Assembly (NCBI RefSeq): GCF_000143415.4
Contig: NW_003314290.1
Span: forward strand, 1 to 64,000
Reading direction: 5' to 3'
DNA: 64,000 nucleotides
Source of the DNA: Selaginella moellendorffii
Lineage: Eukaryota > Streptophyta > Lycopodiopsida > Selaginellales > Selaginellaceae
Position 1 is the stretch's first letter. Each line of letters opens with the position of its first letter. The position numbers were made by a program, and so were the translations under genes. The notes under the pieces were generated by a model. It searched no databases and was not told where the DNA came from. It saw only the letters and a program-made list of their open reading frames with translations. Shown piece by piece: positions 10,147 through 21,192 of this stretch.

Positions 10147-12002
10147 AATATGGGTTTATGTGCCATTAATATGGGCCATACGCCATATTATTAGATTTAT
10201 GCACGTGTGATTGGTAAATGCATATGTCACATCATCTTTGTTTTACCTCACACACTATATCAGGCCTAATGAACCATATCACATGTGCGCACATGCTATA
10301 TATATGGAGAAGTATTATGCAAGGATAGAAATTCAATGCATGATTGTGGAGAGCAATGGCATGAAGCCACATGCTAAATAACATTTTAGAGAAAGAATTA
10401 AAATAAAAACATGCAAACAGTACTAAGTGGACCAAGACTTAGAAGTGCACAATTGAATGAGGTATTTCTAATAAATACTTCACTCACCTCATATAGGAAT
10501 GGCTACCACTCTCAAATGGCGTATCGCCTCATGCCATCACCTCGCAATTTGTTATAACAATCCGATGAATTCATATTCGGCTTGTTCACCTTGAACTTTA
10601 AGTAAGATTTGCTAGAACAACTAAGAATTTATACTTGTTATTTGTATCATCTCACCTAGGAATGGCGTAAGGCCACATGCCATCACGCCTCCTCTGATTC
10701 AGATTCGGATTGTTCACCTTGAAATAAAATACATTAGAAACTTAGTAAAGGAATATTAATGAATCTCACCTTGAACCCGGGTTATGAATGCTCTTGCTGC
10801 ATCTCTTGCATGGTCTGGCAAGGTGATGGTGGCACTCTGCTTCCGCATCCAACCATGCACAACATTATCCACCGATATGCTCATGCTGGGATCCCTTGGA
10901 TTCAGCACCTATCTCTTTTCTAGGCAATCCTTCGTATATCCGGAACTTGGCTTGAACCACTCCACAGTTACATTGAAGGAGTTAGTTTCCACGTCCTCCT
11001 CTGCATCAGTGATGCAGCGCCCCACCCATATCATTTGTTTTTTATTACTGGGTCTAACAAGCACTACCATTCCTTTGCAGACCTGTACTGGATTGAATGC
11101 TGAATCCGGCTTCTTGTTCCTCTGCCCACAATAGTGATCCTCAACATCATTATCTGTCACTGCATTTCCAGAGGACATTGTTCCGCTACTATCTGGTGCT
11201 CTGGGTTCTGGCCAAAAGGACTCTTCCAATTCTTCATATACAACCGGCCCATTTTGGATAGCAGATATAATCTTCTCCCAGTATTCGAGCAAAGGCTTGC
11301 ACCTCTGAAAATAGGATTCTCCACCAAACACCAACCCCCTCTTCCAGAAGGCAATATGCTGTCTAATCCCGGCCACTATACTTTCCTGGTCTTTGAGTCC
11401 ATCCGGGTGCATCGGCCGTGGGGAACCCTGAGGAATCATAGGTTCCCCAGTTATGGGATCTCTCTTGAAGAGTTCAATGCCGTCCACTGGCAGCCACACT
11501 GTGTCCCATTCTCTCATCTTGTACCTCATCACTGGAGCACCGTCACACATGCTGAAATGAAACTGAAGAGGCTTGGAGTGGCCAATCAGCGTTTCAGATC
11601 CGTCCCTGATGTAGCCTCTTACAAACCCCTTAAAGTCTGGAACCTCTGTCACAAGTGCAGCTTCAACAGTGCCTTTGATGCAATTTTGGAATTCATCGTA
11701 GAGTTGTGGAGGGTGAGGACATTGGATCGCCGGAGGGACTCTGCCAGGTGACTGAACATGGCATCGACGTCTTCATGAGTGTGCCCAACCATGAGAAAGC
11801 CAAGTGTAACCGTTTCAAATATGCCTTTGGCAACAAGCATCGCCAAATACGCGAAGACGTACATGTTTTTGTTCTCACTGCCAGCATTGTCTGTTTGGAG
11901 CAGAAGATGGGGTGGAAGGCCACATCGGCCGCAAGAACTTCCTTGAGATTCTGCTTCGTTTGGATGAGGCTGTGCATTCACCGGGCGACCAGCCTCGTCG
12001 GA

Positions 12003-12024
12003 ATGGCATGAGGCCTCACGTGAT
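12003..12024. repeat. Palindromic unit inside the transposase coding region
   Basis: ATGGCATGAGG then CCTCACGTGAT. Read on the minus strand it encodes part of SREASCHSDE (about 601-610), between the first catalytic Asp block and TDN. The reading frame passes through it without a stop. Confidence 0.85.
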
Positions 12025-12059
12025 AACCCTACAATCTGACGGCCAACATATTCACTGGG

Positions 12060-12081
12060 ATGGCATGGGGCCCCACGCGAT
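12060..12081. repeat. Palindromic unit inside the transposase coding region
   Basis: ATGGCATGGGG then CCCCACGCGAT, encoding part of RGAPCHPSEY (about 583-592) on the minus strand. It is 57 bases from the unit at 12003, and both fall in a stretch that looks like an insertion relative to the compact family. Confidence 0.85.
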
Positions 12082-13975
12082 ACTGCAAGCCTTTGCTCCT
12101 CCTCCAGCTGAACCCTGTATGGGGTTCGATCGACAAGGGCCTTATGCAAGGGTTGGCCGTTCAGCTCAGTCTGCGCACTTTGCAGAGACCTTAAGTGTTT
12201 TGCTAGGGATGCAATCATCATGTTTGCACCCCCGCCACCCCATAGAGGTACAAAGAAGTTCCCATAGTTCTGGGCACCATGCCCATGAGCGATTATGCCA
12301 AACAGAGACACAGGCAGCTGCATGGATGAAGAGATTGCCTTGGGGGCAGGATTGAGTCGAGGTAAGCACGTCTTTTTCTGGTCCATTTTGTCGTGGATGA
12401 TGCAGAGGTAAGAGTCAGGTCTCTCCATGGAGAGAATCCTGTTATGATAATATGCAGTCCTGCAGCTTCTCTGCTCGATGTTGTGGTCGAGCCGCCTTCT
12501 AACCAACGTCTCTCGCTCTTGAGCGCTGCAAGAATTCTTCGACAAAGCCATTTTGATAGCAGTGCACTCGTCACACTTTGAAAAGCTGGAGTACTTTCCT
12601 ATACTCACATCCCTGAACCTGTTGCTCCACAATCTACTAAATCTAGATTGGCTCAGCTTCCTGTAGCCATTACTCTGGAGTTCCCGATTCACATCTTCCA
12701 ATATGGCCCCCTTGGTATACATGGAAGGGAGAACTCGTTGGGTGTCTCGTGTTCCATCTTCCAAGAGCCGGGTTTTATGTGGTTGCTGCTCGCTACATGT
12801 CTCGACAAACCTCTTGAAGATTGCCTCTCCATATACAACATGACCCCTGGTTTTGTGCGTACCGTCGTTCCCATGGACTGCCTGTTGAACCCTTTGTTCC
12901 TCGAACTCAGTTTTGATTCTGTAGAATGTGCTTCGAGGGACTCCATAAATGATTCTCCATGCCTTCATGCAGACCAAACCCCTCTGGAAGACCATGCCCC
13001 CCACCTGATGTTCTGAAGCATCAACAGATGACCGTAATGCCTCATACACAAAATTGCGAGCTGCCTTCCAGGACAATGTCTTGTATCTTGCTCTCTCCTC
13101 TTCAATAGCATCCCAATCAGCATGTTGACAGCACCTCCTCTTGCAACAAGCAACTGTCGAGACCATTCGAACCTCCATCGCCATTTTCTGCCTTTTCGGT
13201 TCGTTGCTCAGATCCCTTTGGCTGCGCTTTAGGAAGGTGTACTTTCTTTTCCCATGAAGAGATGTTCTGTCATCAGTTGTAGTGGTGTTTGATTGTGAAT
13301 CCTTCACATTCTCAAACACTAAGTGCCTCAATTTCCACCGCACAATGCTTCCAATAGTCAGACTGTTTTCTTCTGTGTCAACAACCTCTAAAATCGCAAC
13401 TCCAATATCATCCCAGCCCAATTCTTGATTAGCAACCGCATCTCTTGGATCGACAACTGTGGCTAAGCCCTCAGCTACCACCTCCCCCTCGGGGTTGTTT
13501 AGAAACACTTTTGCCTGAATCCATGTAGCACGGTTCTTAAGATCCACGGAGGGAACATGCGTCGCACTTGCGCTGTCCCTAACATCTGCTTTCTTCTGAA
13601 GATTTTTCAAGGCAACAACAACATTTACCCCGACGACCATCTCTCCTCGTTCAATAGCGACCACATTCCCATCGAAGACAGTCTCTACTGATACAGCAGC
13701 ATTGCCTTCCCCAAGCCTTTGACAGTGTATAACAAAGTTCCGATCCATAGACACAAGGGTCCCTTTTGCAACTCTCTTCCCACCATTCAAAATGTAAACC
13801 TTTTCCCCAACCCTGAAGGCCATTCTGAAAGTGCAGAAAAGAAGTTAAGACCATACAAAAAATGATTGGAGAATGGCCTAAATCATAACATACCAAACAA
13901 CCTCAATAGCATGAGGCCACATGCCATTATTCAAACATGCTATTGACACCCACGTGAAATTTCGCATTCACAAAA

Positions 13976-13997
13976 TTGGCATGAGGCCTCATGCCAT
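13976..13997. repeat. Near-perfect palindromic unit
   Basis: TTGGCATGAGG then CCTCATGCCAT: perfect apart from the outermost base pair. It lies just upstream of the transposase coding start. Confidence 0.85.
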
Positions 13998-14664
13998 CTT
14001 GATATACACACAGCTGCAGGCAAGTAAAAACATACATGACAATACGCTAGCCATGAAATTGCAAGGGCCCAAGATGGCATGTGGCCTCATGCCATTTCTA
14101 AATGTGGTCCTAAGCCATTCCATGGTGAACATACCAGGAAGCACAAGTGCCGAATATCAAGAGGAAGCGGTAGCCACACCAAAGACAGTACCGCTCGCAA
14201 CACCGCAACTACTCGTAGCGCCGCTCGCAACACCGCAACTGCTCGTAGCGCCGCTCACACAAACTGCCACTCGCATAAACTGCCGCTCGCAATGGCGCTC
14301 GCAATGCCGCAACCGCTCGTAGACGCATAAACCACAGCCCACAATGCCGCTTACACAAGCAGCGCTCACTGCGCTCAGTGGAACCAAGAACACGGCGCAC
14401 AAAAATGATAGACCTAGGAATGAGTTCGAGAATTCAAAAATAACACACGCTTGAACGTCACATCAAATCCTCTGACAAACCAGATCTTATGATTCCTCTG
14501 ACAAATTTCAAACTGAGTAGCTTCTAGACTTTGCTGTCGGAGGTTGAACTTTGTCACATCATGTCCTTGCCTCGATCCAGCTATGCCATGTCAGTGATTC
14601 GAACTTTGCCATGCCATGTCAGCGATCCACGCCAAGATTATTCGCCGTGTAAAGGAATAATTAT

Positions 14665-16085
14665 GCTGTGTGTGTACGTCCATTTATGGCAATATAAGGC
14701 CACACGCCATTCAAAGAATAATACTCGACATAAGGCCACACGCCATTCAAAGAATAATGCTAGTCGAGCATTTTTTGGTGCATTTTTGGGTTCAAAATTG
14801 CATGAGCCCACACGCTATAAAGTTTACCTGTACCAAAAATAGAAACAGCTTTATTTACTTGGGAATTTAAGTGGTTGAGGCATTTTTAAACTTACAAACA
14901 CATGCCCTACTTACATTCCTTTGGTTGCCTAAAATTCAAAAATATTATAAACCTTTCTTTTTGCATTTTCAATGTTTTCAATTATGGTTTTTGATTTTCG
15001 TAGGACCAGCCTAGTAATCTATTTGCATCCCGTCATGTTTATAGCTAGTTTTCGTTTGTCCCCTTCGCTAGCCTGAGATACATCTGCTCGGCATCTGCCT
15101 CTTACAGCATTTGCCCAGAAAGGGCATCTTTCTTCACGCAGCATTTGCCACATGTTTAGGGTTTAGGGTTTAGGGTTTAGGGTTTAGCAATTCAGTAGCT
15201 TGATAAACATGCAAATATAGAACTTGATGCAAAATCCTTTGATATGTCACAATGCCCCTAGGACCATAAACATATTTCAATAGAGAGGGTCCTTTCATTT
15301 CATAACTCCTTACGTAGATCTTGGTGAAACCAGAGTTAGTGAAGTTAGTTTCTTGTGATCCCGCATCTGATTGTGATGTCCCTTTGCAGTTTCGATGGAA
15401 AGGTCAATGCACACCAAACTGTAAAATCTTGGAGAAAAATAACGGTCGGATCTATGGCAAATGCCCCTGAAACATTGTAAGGCTCGTGTGGTCTCATGTG
15501 GTGTCCGATCGAGATGCTTCTTTGCAGAGTCATCAAGAAAGACATTGTATACCATTCTGTAAAATCTAGTTGCGATTTAACGGTTGGATCTCCAGAAAAC
15601 TCAAAAAAATCTCGCGCGTGTCAGAATATCCTAGGAATATACTCCTATGTGCCCCTGAAAATGGCATGCGGCCCCACGCCATTCAAGAGATAATGCCAAA
15701 TGACGCCGAGAATTTTTTGGTGCATTTTTTGGGTTCAAAATTGCATGAGCCCACACGCTATAAAGTTTATCTTTGCCAAATAGAGAAAAGTTTATCTGTG
15801 TCATGTGAGGTAGTTACAGTCCTTTGTGCTTGGCATCTGCCTCTTGCAGCATTTGCACTGAAAGGGAATTTTTCTCCATTCAGCATTTGGCCCTGAAAAT
15901 GGCATGCGCCCACACGCCATTGAAGGAATAACGCCACATGACGCCTGGATTTTTGGGTTTAAAATGTTTAGGGTTTTTTGGGTTTTTTCAAAATATTTTG
16001 GGTCCAACGTTTTTTGGGTTTCTTTGGTTCAAAATTGCATGAGCCCACACGCTATAATATTGATTTGAGAGAAAAATAGAAACAG
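14665..16085. repeat. Three copies of a palindrome-associated unit
   Basis: Copies at about 14685-14845, 15655-15795 and 15895-16085. Each has a palindromic unit, then ATAATGC or a similar word, then a GGTGCATTTTTTGGG-like stretch, then TTCAAAATTGCATGAGCCCA, ending in a CACGCTATAA box and a short A/T-rich segment. A further shared word (GGCATCTGCCTCTT) occurs at about 15092 and 15834. The units may be diverged duplications of a promoter or terminal module. Confidence 0.6.
15155..15187 (+). repeat. Interstitial telomere-type repeat
   Basis: Four perfect TTTAGGG units plus TTTAG, the Arabidopsis-type plant telomere repeat, in the intergenic region of the transposon. It may be a telo-box-like regulatory tract or a trace of telomeric DNA captured by the element. 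Confidence 0.9.
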
Positions 16086-16812
16086 ATAGAATTTCTTTAT
16101 TTAGCTGAACATCTGCCATTTTTGGAAATACAAGATGCTTTGGAATATCCAATCATGCATGGTATAAATATAGCGAGGGTATTAAATGATATCCCAATCA
16201 TGATCTTTCTTTTGGATTTCGCGTGCATGCAGTCCGAGGAATGATGATGTTGCGGATTTCTTTTGGATTTTGCGTGCTTGCATGCACACGGCAATCCAGA
16301 AATTAATGGTGGCGCCCAAGTCCGAGGAATGATGACGTGGCGGGATTACCAACCGTTGTGACATTTCGCGCGTGTGAGGTTAGGTTTTGCATTTTGCTTT
16401 GTACTCGCGCTCGCACACTCGCGTTCGCGCTCGCATCACACTCGCGCTCCCGCTCGCATTGCGCTCCCACTCGCGATCACGCTCACTTCTCTACAGGTTT
16501 CTCGTGTGCATCGGCGTCCACTCGCGCTTGCATCACACTCACGCTCGCATCGCGCTCGTGTGCATCGGCGTCCACTTCAAGACACACCCAGTTTGTAACT
16601 TCGCCGCCAACTCCGCCGCCCACTCCGCCACCCACACGCAGCCCACTTGGCGTCCCGGGAGATTTCAGCGCCACTCTCCAACTGTAAGTGGCAGAGTAGC
16701 CTTGCTGCTACGATCCGCTGCACACACAGTGCACATTCGCCAGCGAGTCCGGCCTCGATTGTCACGGCCTCCATTCGGCTTCAAATGGTAAGTCTTTTAG
16801 ACGAAGTAGAAA

Positions 16813-16971
16813 ATGGCATGAGGCCACATGCCATTCAGTAGCAACATTGGCATGCACCGATTGGGCTCTCGAGTGCAGTCCGGTTACAGATGGCGTGTAG
16901 CCTCACGCCATCTTAGGATGCAGCCTCAAGACATCTGATGCAGTGGTGAATGGCGTGTGGCCTCACGTTAT
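16813..16971. repeat. Three palindromic units in intron 1 of the cargo gene
   Basis: Units at 16813-16834, 16890-16911 and 16950-16971, all inside the 239-base first intron (16788-17026), between the ATG codon and the rest of the protein. The first is perfect except for its centre (AGGCCACA). Confidence 0.85.
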
Positions 16972-17932
16972 TTCCAGCTGCTAGCTTTTCATCTGTCAGC
17001 TCTAATTGTTGTGCATTTCTGAACAGGCGAGGAATTGCGTTCTTCTTCCAGCCACTGTCAATGTGGATGCAGAGAAGGGGGAGGAGCTCACCAGTTGGAC
17101 TTTCGGGATGGAAGGCGAGGATCTGATGCTGTACAACACAGATGGTGGGAGAAAAGAATGCATGGGGATCCTCATCCAAGTGACAGACACTCCATGCAGT
17201 TCCATGCAAGAATATGGATTGGCACTTGTGGTAGAGACAGCGTCCGCCTTCAAGATCCACCTTGCACATCCTAGCGGCTTCCTGGAGGGGGGCAGCGGCT
17301 ATGAGGAATTCCTAGAGGGAGCTAGGGAGAGGTTGTCCAGGAGGCTCACAATTTCAAAGACGCTGCGGGTCTATGAAGATCACATGGAATCCACGGACCT
17401 CACCTACGGCGATGTTCAAAAACTATATTCCAACATTGAGCCGTTGAGAGTGCCTCCAGTTTGCGAAGCGAAGGGGAAGGGGGTCGATCTGGAAACTACC
17501 CCGAAGCAGAAAAGGGTGGTCAAGCTCAAGCCGACGTCCGACTCTGCTGCTCCAAAAAAGAAGCTACTCGGTGATGCCATTGCCTCGGGTTCGAACACTA
17601 CACCCACCAAAAAGAAGAGCCGCAAAGAGCAGAAAGAGCAAGAAGAGGCAGCAAAAATCGTCGCAGATAATAGTACTTGTTACTATTCCAACAAAGTATA
17701 TACAATCGACGTGAGCCGTATCGAGATCCAAAGCAAATACAACCACAGGCTAGTATCTGATGAGTGGGTGGAGAAACTGAAGCAGAAGATGCTGGCAAGT
17801 CCAGTAACACCCGACATCGCAGACGTGATCCCCTACTACCGAACAATGAAGGGCGAGACGAGGTTTCCAGACTTGATCAATAGGAAGGTGTTGGACGATC
17901 AGAACATCCGGTTCTATGCCGTCTCCGGGCAG

Positions 17933-18749
17933 CATTCTAGCTGGCGATGCAACAGATAGTTGTGGATATTATGGTGGGCGAGGAGGTGAAGAAAGTCTTC
18001 AAGACAAGAGTTGTCCGCCTGATAAAAGGCAACTCGCCCCTCCGATCTATCATATACATCTCCCACGCGCAGAATGTCAAGCAAGAAACGTGCTACAAAT
18101 CGGGTCTGCACGAGACATTGGCACGAACACGGAAGCTCTAGGTTCAACTGAAGAAGCCACAAAAACCAGGACAAGGACGTGCACTAGCAACTAGCGCCTG
18201 GCAGGTAAGCCTCGTTGCATGTGGCATAGCATGTGGCCTCACGCCATTGCCATTGCAGGAATTCTCGAGTCTCCTCTCGAAAACACTGGGGGTCAATGAC
18301 ACACTCAGCATCCATAACATTCTACTCGGGACAAAAGTTGCATTCTAGCTTGGCGATGCAACAGATAGTTGTGGATATTATGGTGGGCGAGGAGGTGAAG
18401 AAAGTCTTCAAGACAAGAGTTGTCCGCCTGATAAAAGGCAACTCGCCCCTCCGATCTATCATATACATCTCCCACGCGCAGAATGTCAAGCAAGAAACGT
18501 GCTACAAATCGGGTCTGCACGAGACATTGGCACGAACACGGAAGCTCTAGGTTCAACTGAAGAAGCCACAAAAACCAGGACAAGGACGTGCACTAGCAAC
18601 TAGCGCCTGGCAGGTAAGCCTCGTTGCATGTGGCATAGCATGTGGCCTCACGCCATTTCCATTGCAGGAATTCTCGAGTCTTCTCTCGAAAACACTGGGG
18701 GTCAATGACACACTCAGCATCCATAACATTCTACTCGCGACAAAAGTTG
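17933..18749 (+). repeat. 408-base direct tandem duplication in the cargo gene
   Basis: Copy A is 17933-18340 and copy B 18341-18749. They are nearly identical: copy A has CTAGCTGGCG where copy B has CTAGCTTGGCG, and one base differs in each of a few other places (18273, 18248-18250, 18329). The unit contains the end of exon 2, an intron with its palindromic unit, and the start of the next exon. The last bases before copy A (GTCTCCGGGCAG) join copy B in frame, so the duplication and the one-base loss are secondary damage. Confidence 0.93.
18226..18247. repeat. Palindromic unit just before a 3' splice site
   Basis: ATAGCATGTGG then CCTCACGCCAT, ending 11 bases before the acceptor AG at 18257-18258 in a 54-base intron. 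The duplicate is at 18635-18656, also immediately upstream of the acceptor (18667). Confidence 0.85.
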
Positions 18750-20247
18750 TCTTTGACAAATGGGTAGATGTGCTAAGGAGGTACCATGACGGGGAGTTGC
18801 TAAACTCAATGGGTGTGGAGGATGGCCGGAAGCCCAATGATTTGAAGCTCAACACCTTGCGTTTCTCGCGGTCTCTAGACGACAACGACCTTCTGACAGT
18901 GGCTAATGCTCTTCTACGTGGTGAGGTAGTCTTCAACAAGACCAAAATGACTCCCGGCCATATTGTGACATACGAGGACTTGTGCACGACTTTGAGAGCT
19001 CGTGCGCTATTGAAGGATTGGATCTTCGAGCAAGTGGCCGTGGCGAGGGTGAGCATCGACACCACGCAAGAGATGATGGAAGAGCTGGACTTGTCAAATG
19101 AAGACATCGACGAGTACGTGAAGGGGGCCCCCAAGTTCATCGATCTGCTGCGGGATGCCACGAAAAGTAAAGCTGAGAAGTTGGATCAGTATCCAAATTT
19201 CATTAAGAGGGATGTCGACCGCTGGCTTCAGAAACAGCTCGACCCCGCAGCAGAGGCCTATCGAGAACCTTACCGGGTATATGTGAATTCGGATGAGGAT
19301 CAAAGGTGGAGGAGCATCGTTTCCCGCGGAGATGAGCAGGTCAAGAACATCTTTTGTGTGATGGACTTCACAAACGAGGAGATCACTCATGCAGACGAAG
19401 TCAGCTCCATCATTGACTTAATGGTGGGACTTGCGGAGGTGGAATCTTCAGTCCACTATATGATCTACGACTCCGAATCCTATCACAAGTTCTGGAAGGC
19501 CTTGAACGAGGTGAAGGCTCGGTTGAAAGGCAAGGAGATGCGGGAGATCCATGGGATAATGGCTAAGAAGAAGATACCGACGAATGTCCACATCTTCACA
19601 GTCGCCCTTGTTATTAGTCCTGCAGCAGAGTGGGACTGGAGTGACTTCCCAGCTTCGTTCAACAAAGCCGATCGAATTGATCTGAGGGAGGTCAATTTAC
19701 CCGTGCCTGAGGAACTGAAGACGGCTATGGAGCTTTCGAATCCAAAGAAAGCTCCAGGTGCAGCATGGGAAATGCTCAGCTGGGTCTTCAACGCAATAGC
19801 GGGTGACTCCAAGGGCAAATGTGTTGTCGAGTACAACTGCGGCGGACTATTCTTTCGAGCCGCACTACTCAAGGGTGTCCCGTGTGTTGCGGTGACAAAC
19901 TCCATTGAAGAGGTGACTTCAATGGAGCATATAATTACAGTTGCCAAAGAAAAACAGTATCTTCTCTACGAACCTGGTGAGTACGCACTTTAAGTTTAAA
20001 TGTTATCTCACAAGCTCTGTATGCAGGAGCGTGGCCACCCCCAGATGCTGAAACGGCGTTAACAGCTACTGATGTTAGGCCGAGATCACAACCTGCACAA
20101 GGTAAGGTCACGTGAGGCCTCACGCCATTTTGATTATAGATCGTTGTGAATATTCAGACACGAGGACTGAAAAGCGCACTGGTGGCGCGTCGAAGAAGGA
20201 CAAACAGACAAGCAATAGGAAAAAAGGAGGTACAAATTATATTTGCA

Positions 20248-20269
20248 ATGGTGTGTGGTCTCATGCCAT
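20248..20269. repeat. Palindromic unit just before a 3' splice site
   Basis: ATGGTGTGTGG then TCTCATGCCAT, ending nine bases before the acceptor AG at 20277-20278; the whole intron is 49 bases, so the palindrome fills almost half of it. Confidence 0.85.
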
Positions 20270-20438
20270 TCCTTGCAGGAGACACTTCTTCAAAGGCAAA
20301 ACAGGCAAGCACCAGCCAAGCTCAAACTGACAGTGGTCATAAAAAGCGAAAGCACGTTGGACAGTCGTCGGGATCAGAGGCGTTTGATTCGAAAAGGAAG
20401 AAGGGCAACGAAAAGATGATAGGTAATGCCTCGCGGTT

Positions 20439-20460
20439 ATGGCGTGTGTGCTCATGCCAT
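20439..20460. repeat. Palindromic unit just before a 3' splice site
   Basis: ATGGCGTGTGT then GCTCATGCCAT, ending nine bases before the acceptor AG at 20468-20469 in a 47-base intron. A stem here would occupy the space normally used by the branch point and polypyrimidine tract. Confidence 0.85.
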
Positions 20461-21192
20461 TCATTGCAGATCAAGGGCTGAGTGAAAGGAGCCAGTCACC
20501 ACCTTCTGACTCAGATTCCTATGGCGGACTCCCCTTCCCCAATCTCAATGGAGAGGTACAATGGATGAGGGATGCTTTTCAAGTCAGGGCCACGTTTTTC
20601 TCATCTCGTCGTCTTCGAAGGGTGCAAAAACGTGCAGAAACCATGTTAAGACAGTCGGGTGAGGATACGGTCCTAGGTCACGCACTAAAACAGGCTATGG
20701 ATGTCTTGTATTTTGAGATGGAGACTCGGCCAGATGATTTTTCCAAGATGGTCCTGGAAAAACAAGCAATCCAGCTTGAGCAGCCTATGGAAGAAATGCA
20801 AGAGGGGGATGAGGAGCCAGAGAAAGATAATGAGCAGGAAGAGCAAAAGGACGAAGAGGAGGACAAAGAAGAGGAGGACGAAGAAGAGGAGGATGAAGAA
20901 GAGGAGGACGAAGAGGACTTGGATGGTCCTCACAATAGTGACGATCACAATAACGACGATGACGATGATGACGACGATGGCCAGCCTGAGGTGGCCAAAG
21001 AGCAGCGGAGGAAGGTCATACAAGACAAACCATCAGGTAAATAATAGTACATCCATTCCTAACCTTTTACCATTTCTAACATTGTCCATGTAGGTTGCAG
21101 AAGAAATGGTAAGTAGAGATTATTCAGTTGAATTAAGATACAAACTCTAGCCTTTAGTGTCGAGGAAGGATAGTGCCAAGCAAGGGTCGAAA

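Larger units (their letters stand above)
10683..13823 (-). pseudogene. DUF7869-type DDE transposase, frameshifted
   Basis: The main frame begins at ATG 13821-13823, right behind a 3' splice site, and runs 724 residues to a TGA at 11649. Two DUF8039-like segments (about 3-70 and 100-165) are followed by a Cys cluster (CCKRRCC, 226-232), a GLVCMKAW segment (282-289), a conserved CDEC (417-420), and the presumed catalytic acids in HDKMDQKK (478-481), TDNAGSENKN (645) and HTHEDVD (681-687). After NVLT (704) the family's sequence continues in the next frame (PQLYDEF to KDCLEKR), so one base is missing near 11712. A TAG at 10909-10911 then interrupts; the same frame continues to about 10770, and a 50-base intron leads to an acidic tail (GEQSESESEEA) ending at 10683. 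Two palindromic units interrupt the protein at about 583-610. The family assignment is from memory of its motifs. Confidence 0.8.
13824..16784. other. Divergent intergenic region of the transposon
   Basis: About 3 kb between the transposase and the cargo gene, holding the presumed promoters of both. It contains palindromic units at 13906-13927, 13976-13997, 14073-14094, 15661-15682 and 15899-15920, and degenerate ones near 14685 and 14735. It also has three copies of a longer repeat, a telomere-like tract, and two low-complexity stretches made of CTCGC/GCTCGCA words (14190-14330 and 16390-16575). ORFs here are low-complexity or short and are not supported as genes. Confidence 0.6.

Noticed and set aside
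16337-16791. Ser/Arg/His-rich ORFs upstream of the cargo gene
   Set aside because: They arise from low-complexity CTCGC/GCTCGCA sequence; the region fits a 5' UTR and promoter of the cargo gene.
20685-21023. Minus-strand Val/Ile/Leu-rich ORF that looks like a membrane protein
   Set aside because: It is the antisense of the GAG/GAC-rich acidic tract of the cargo gene.
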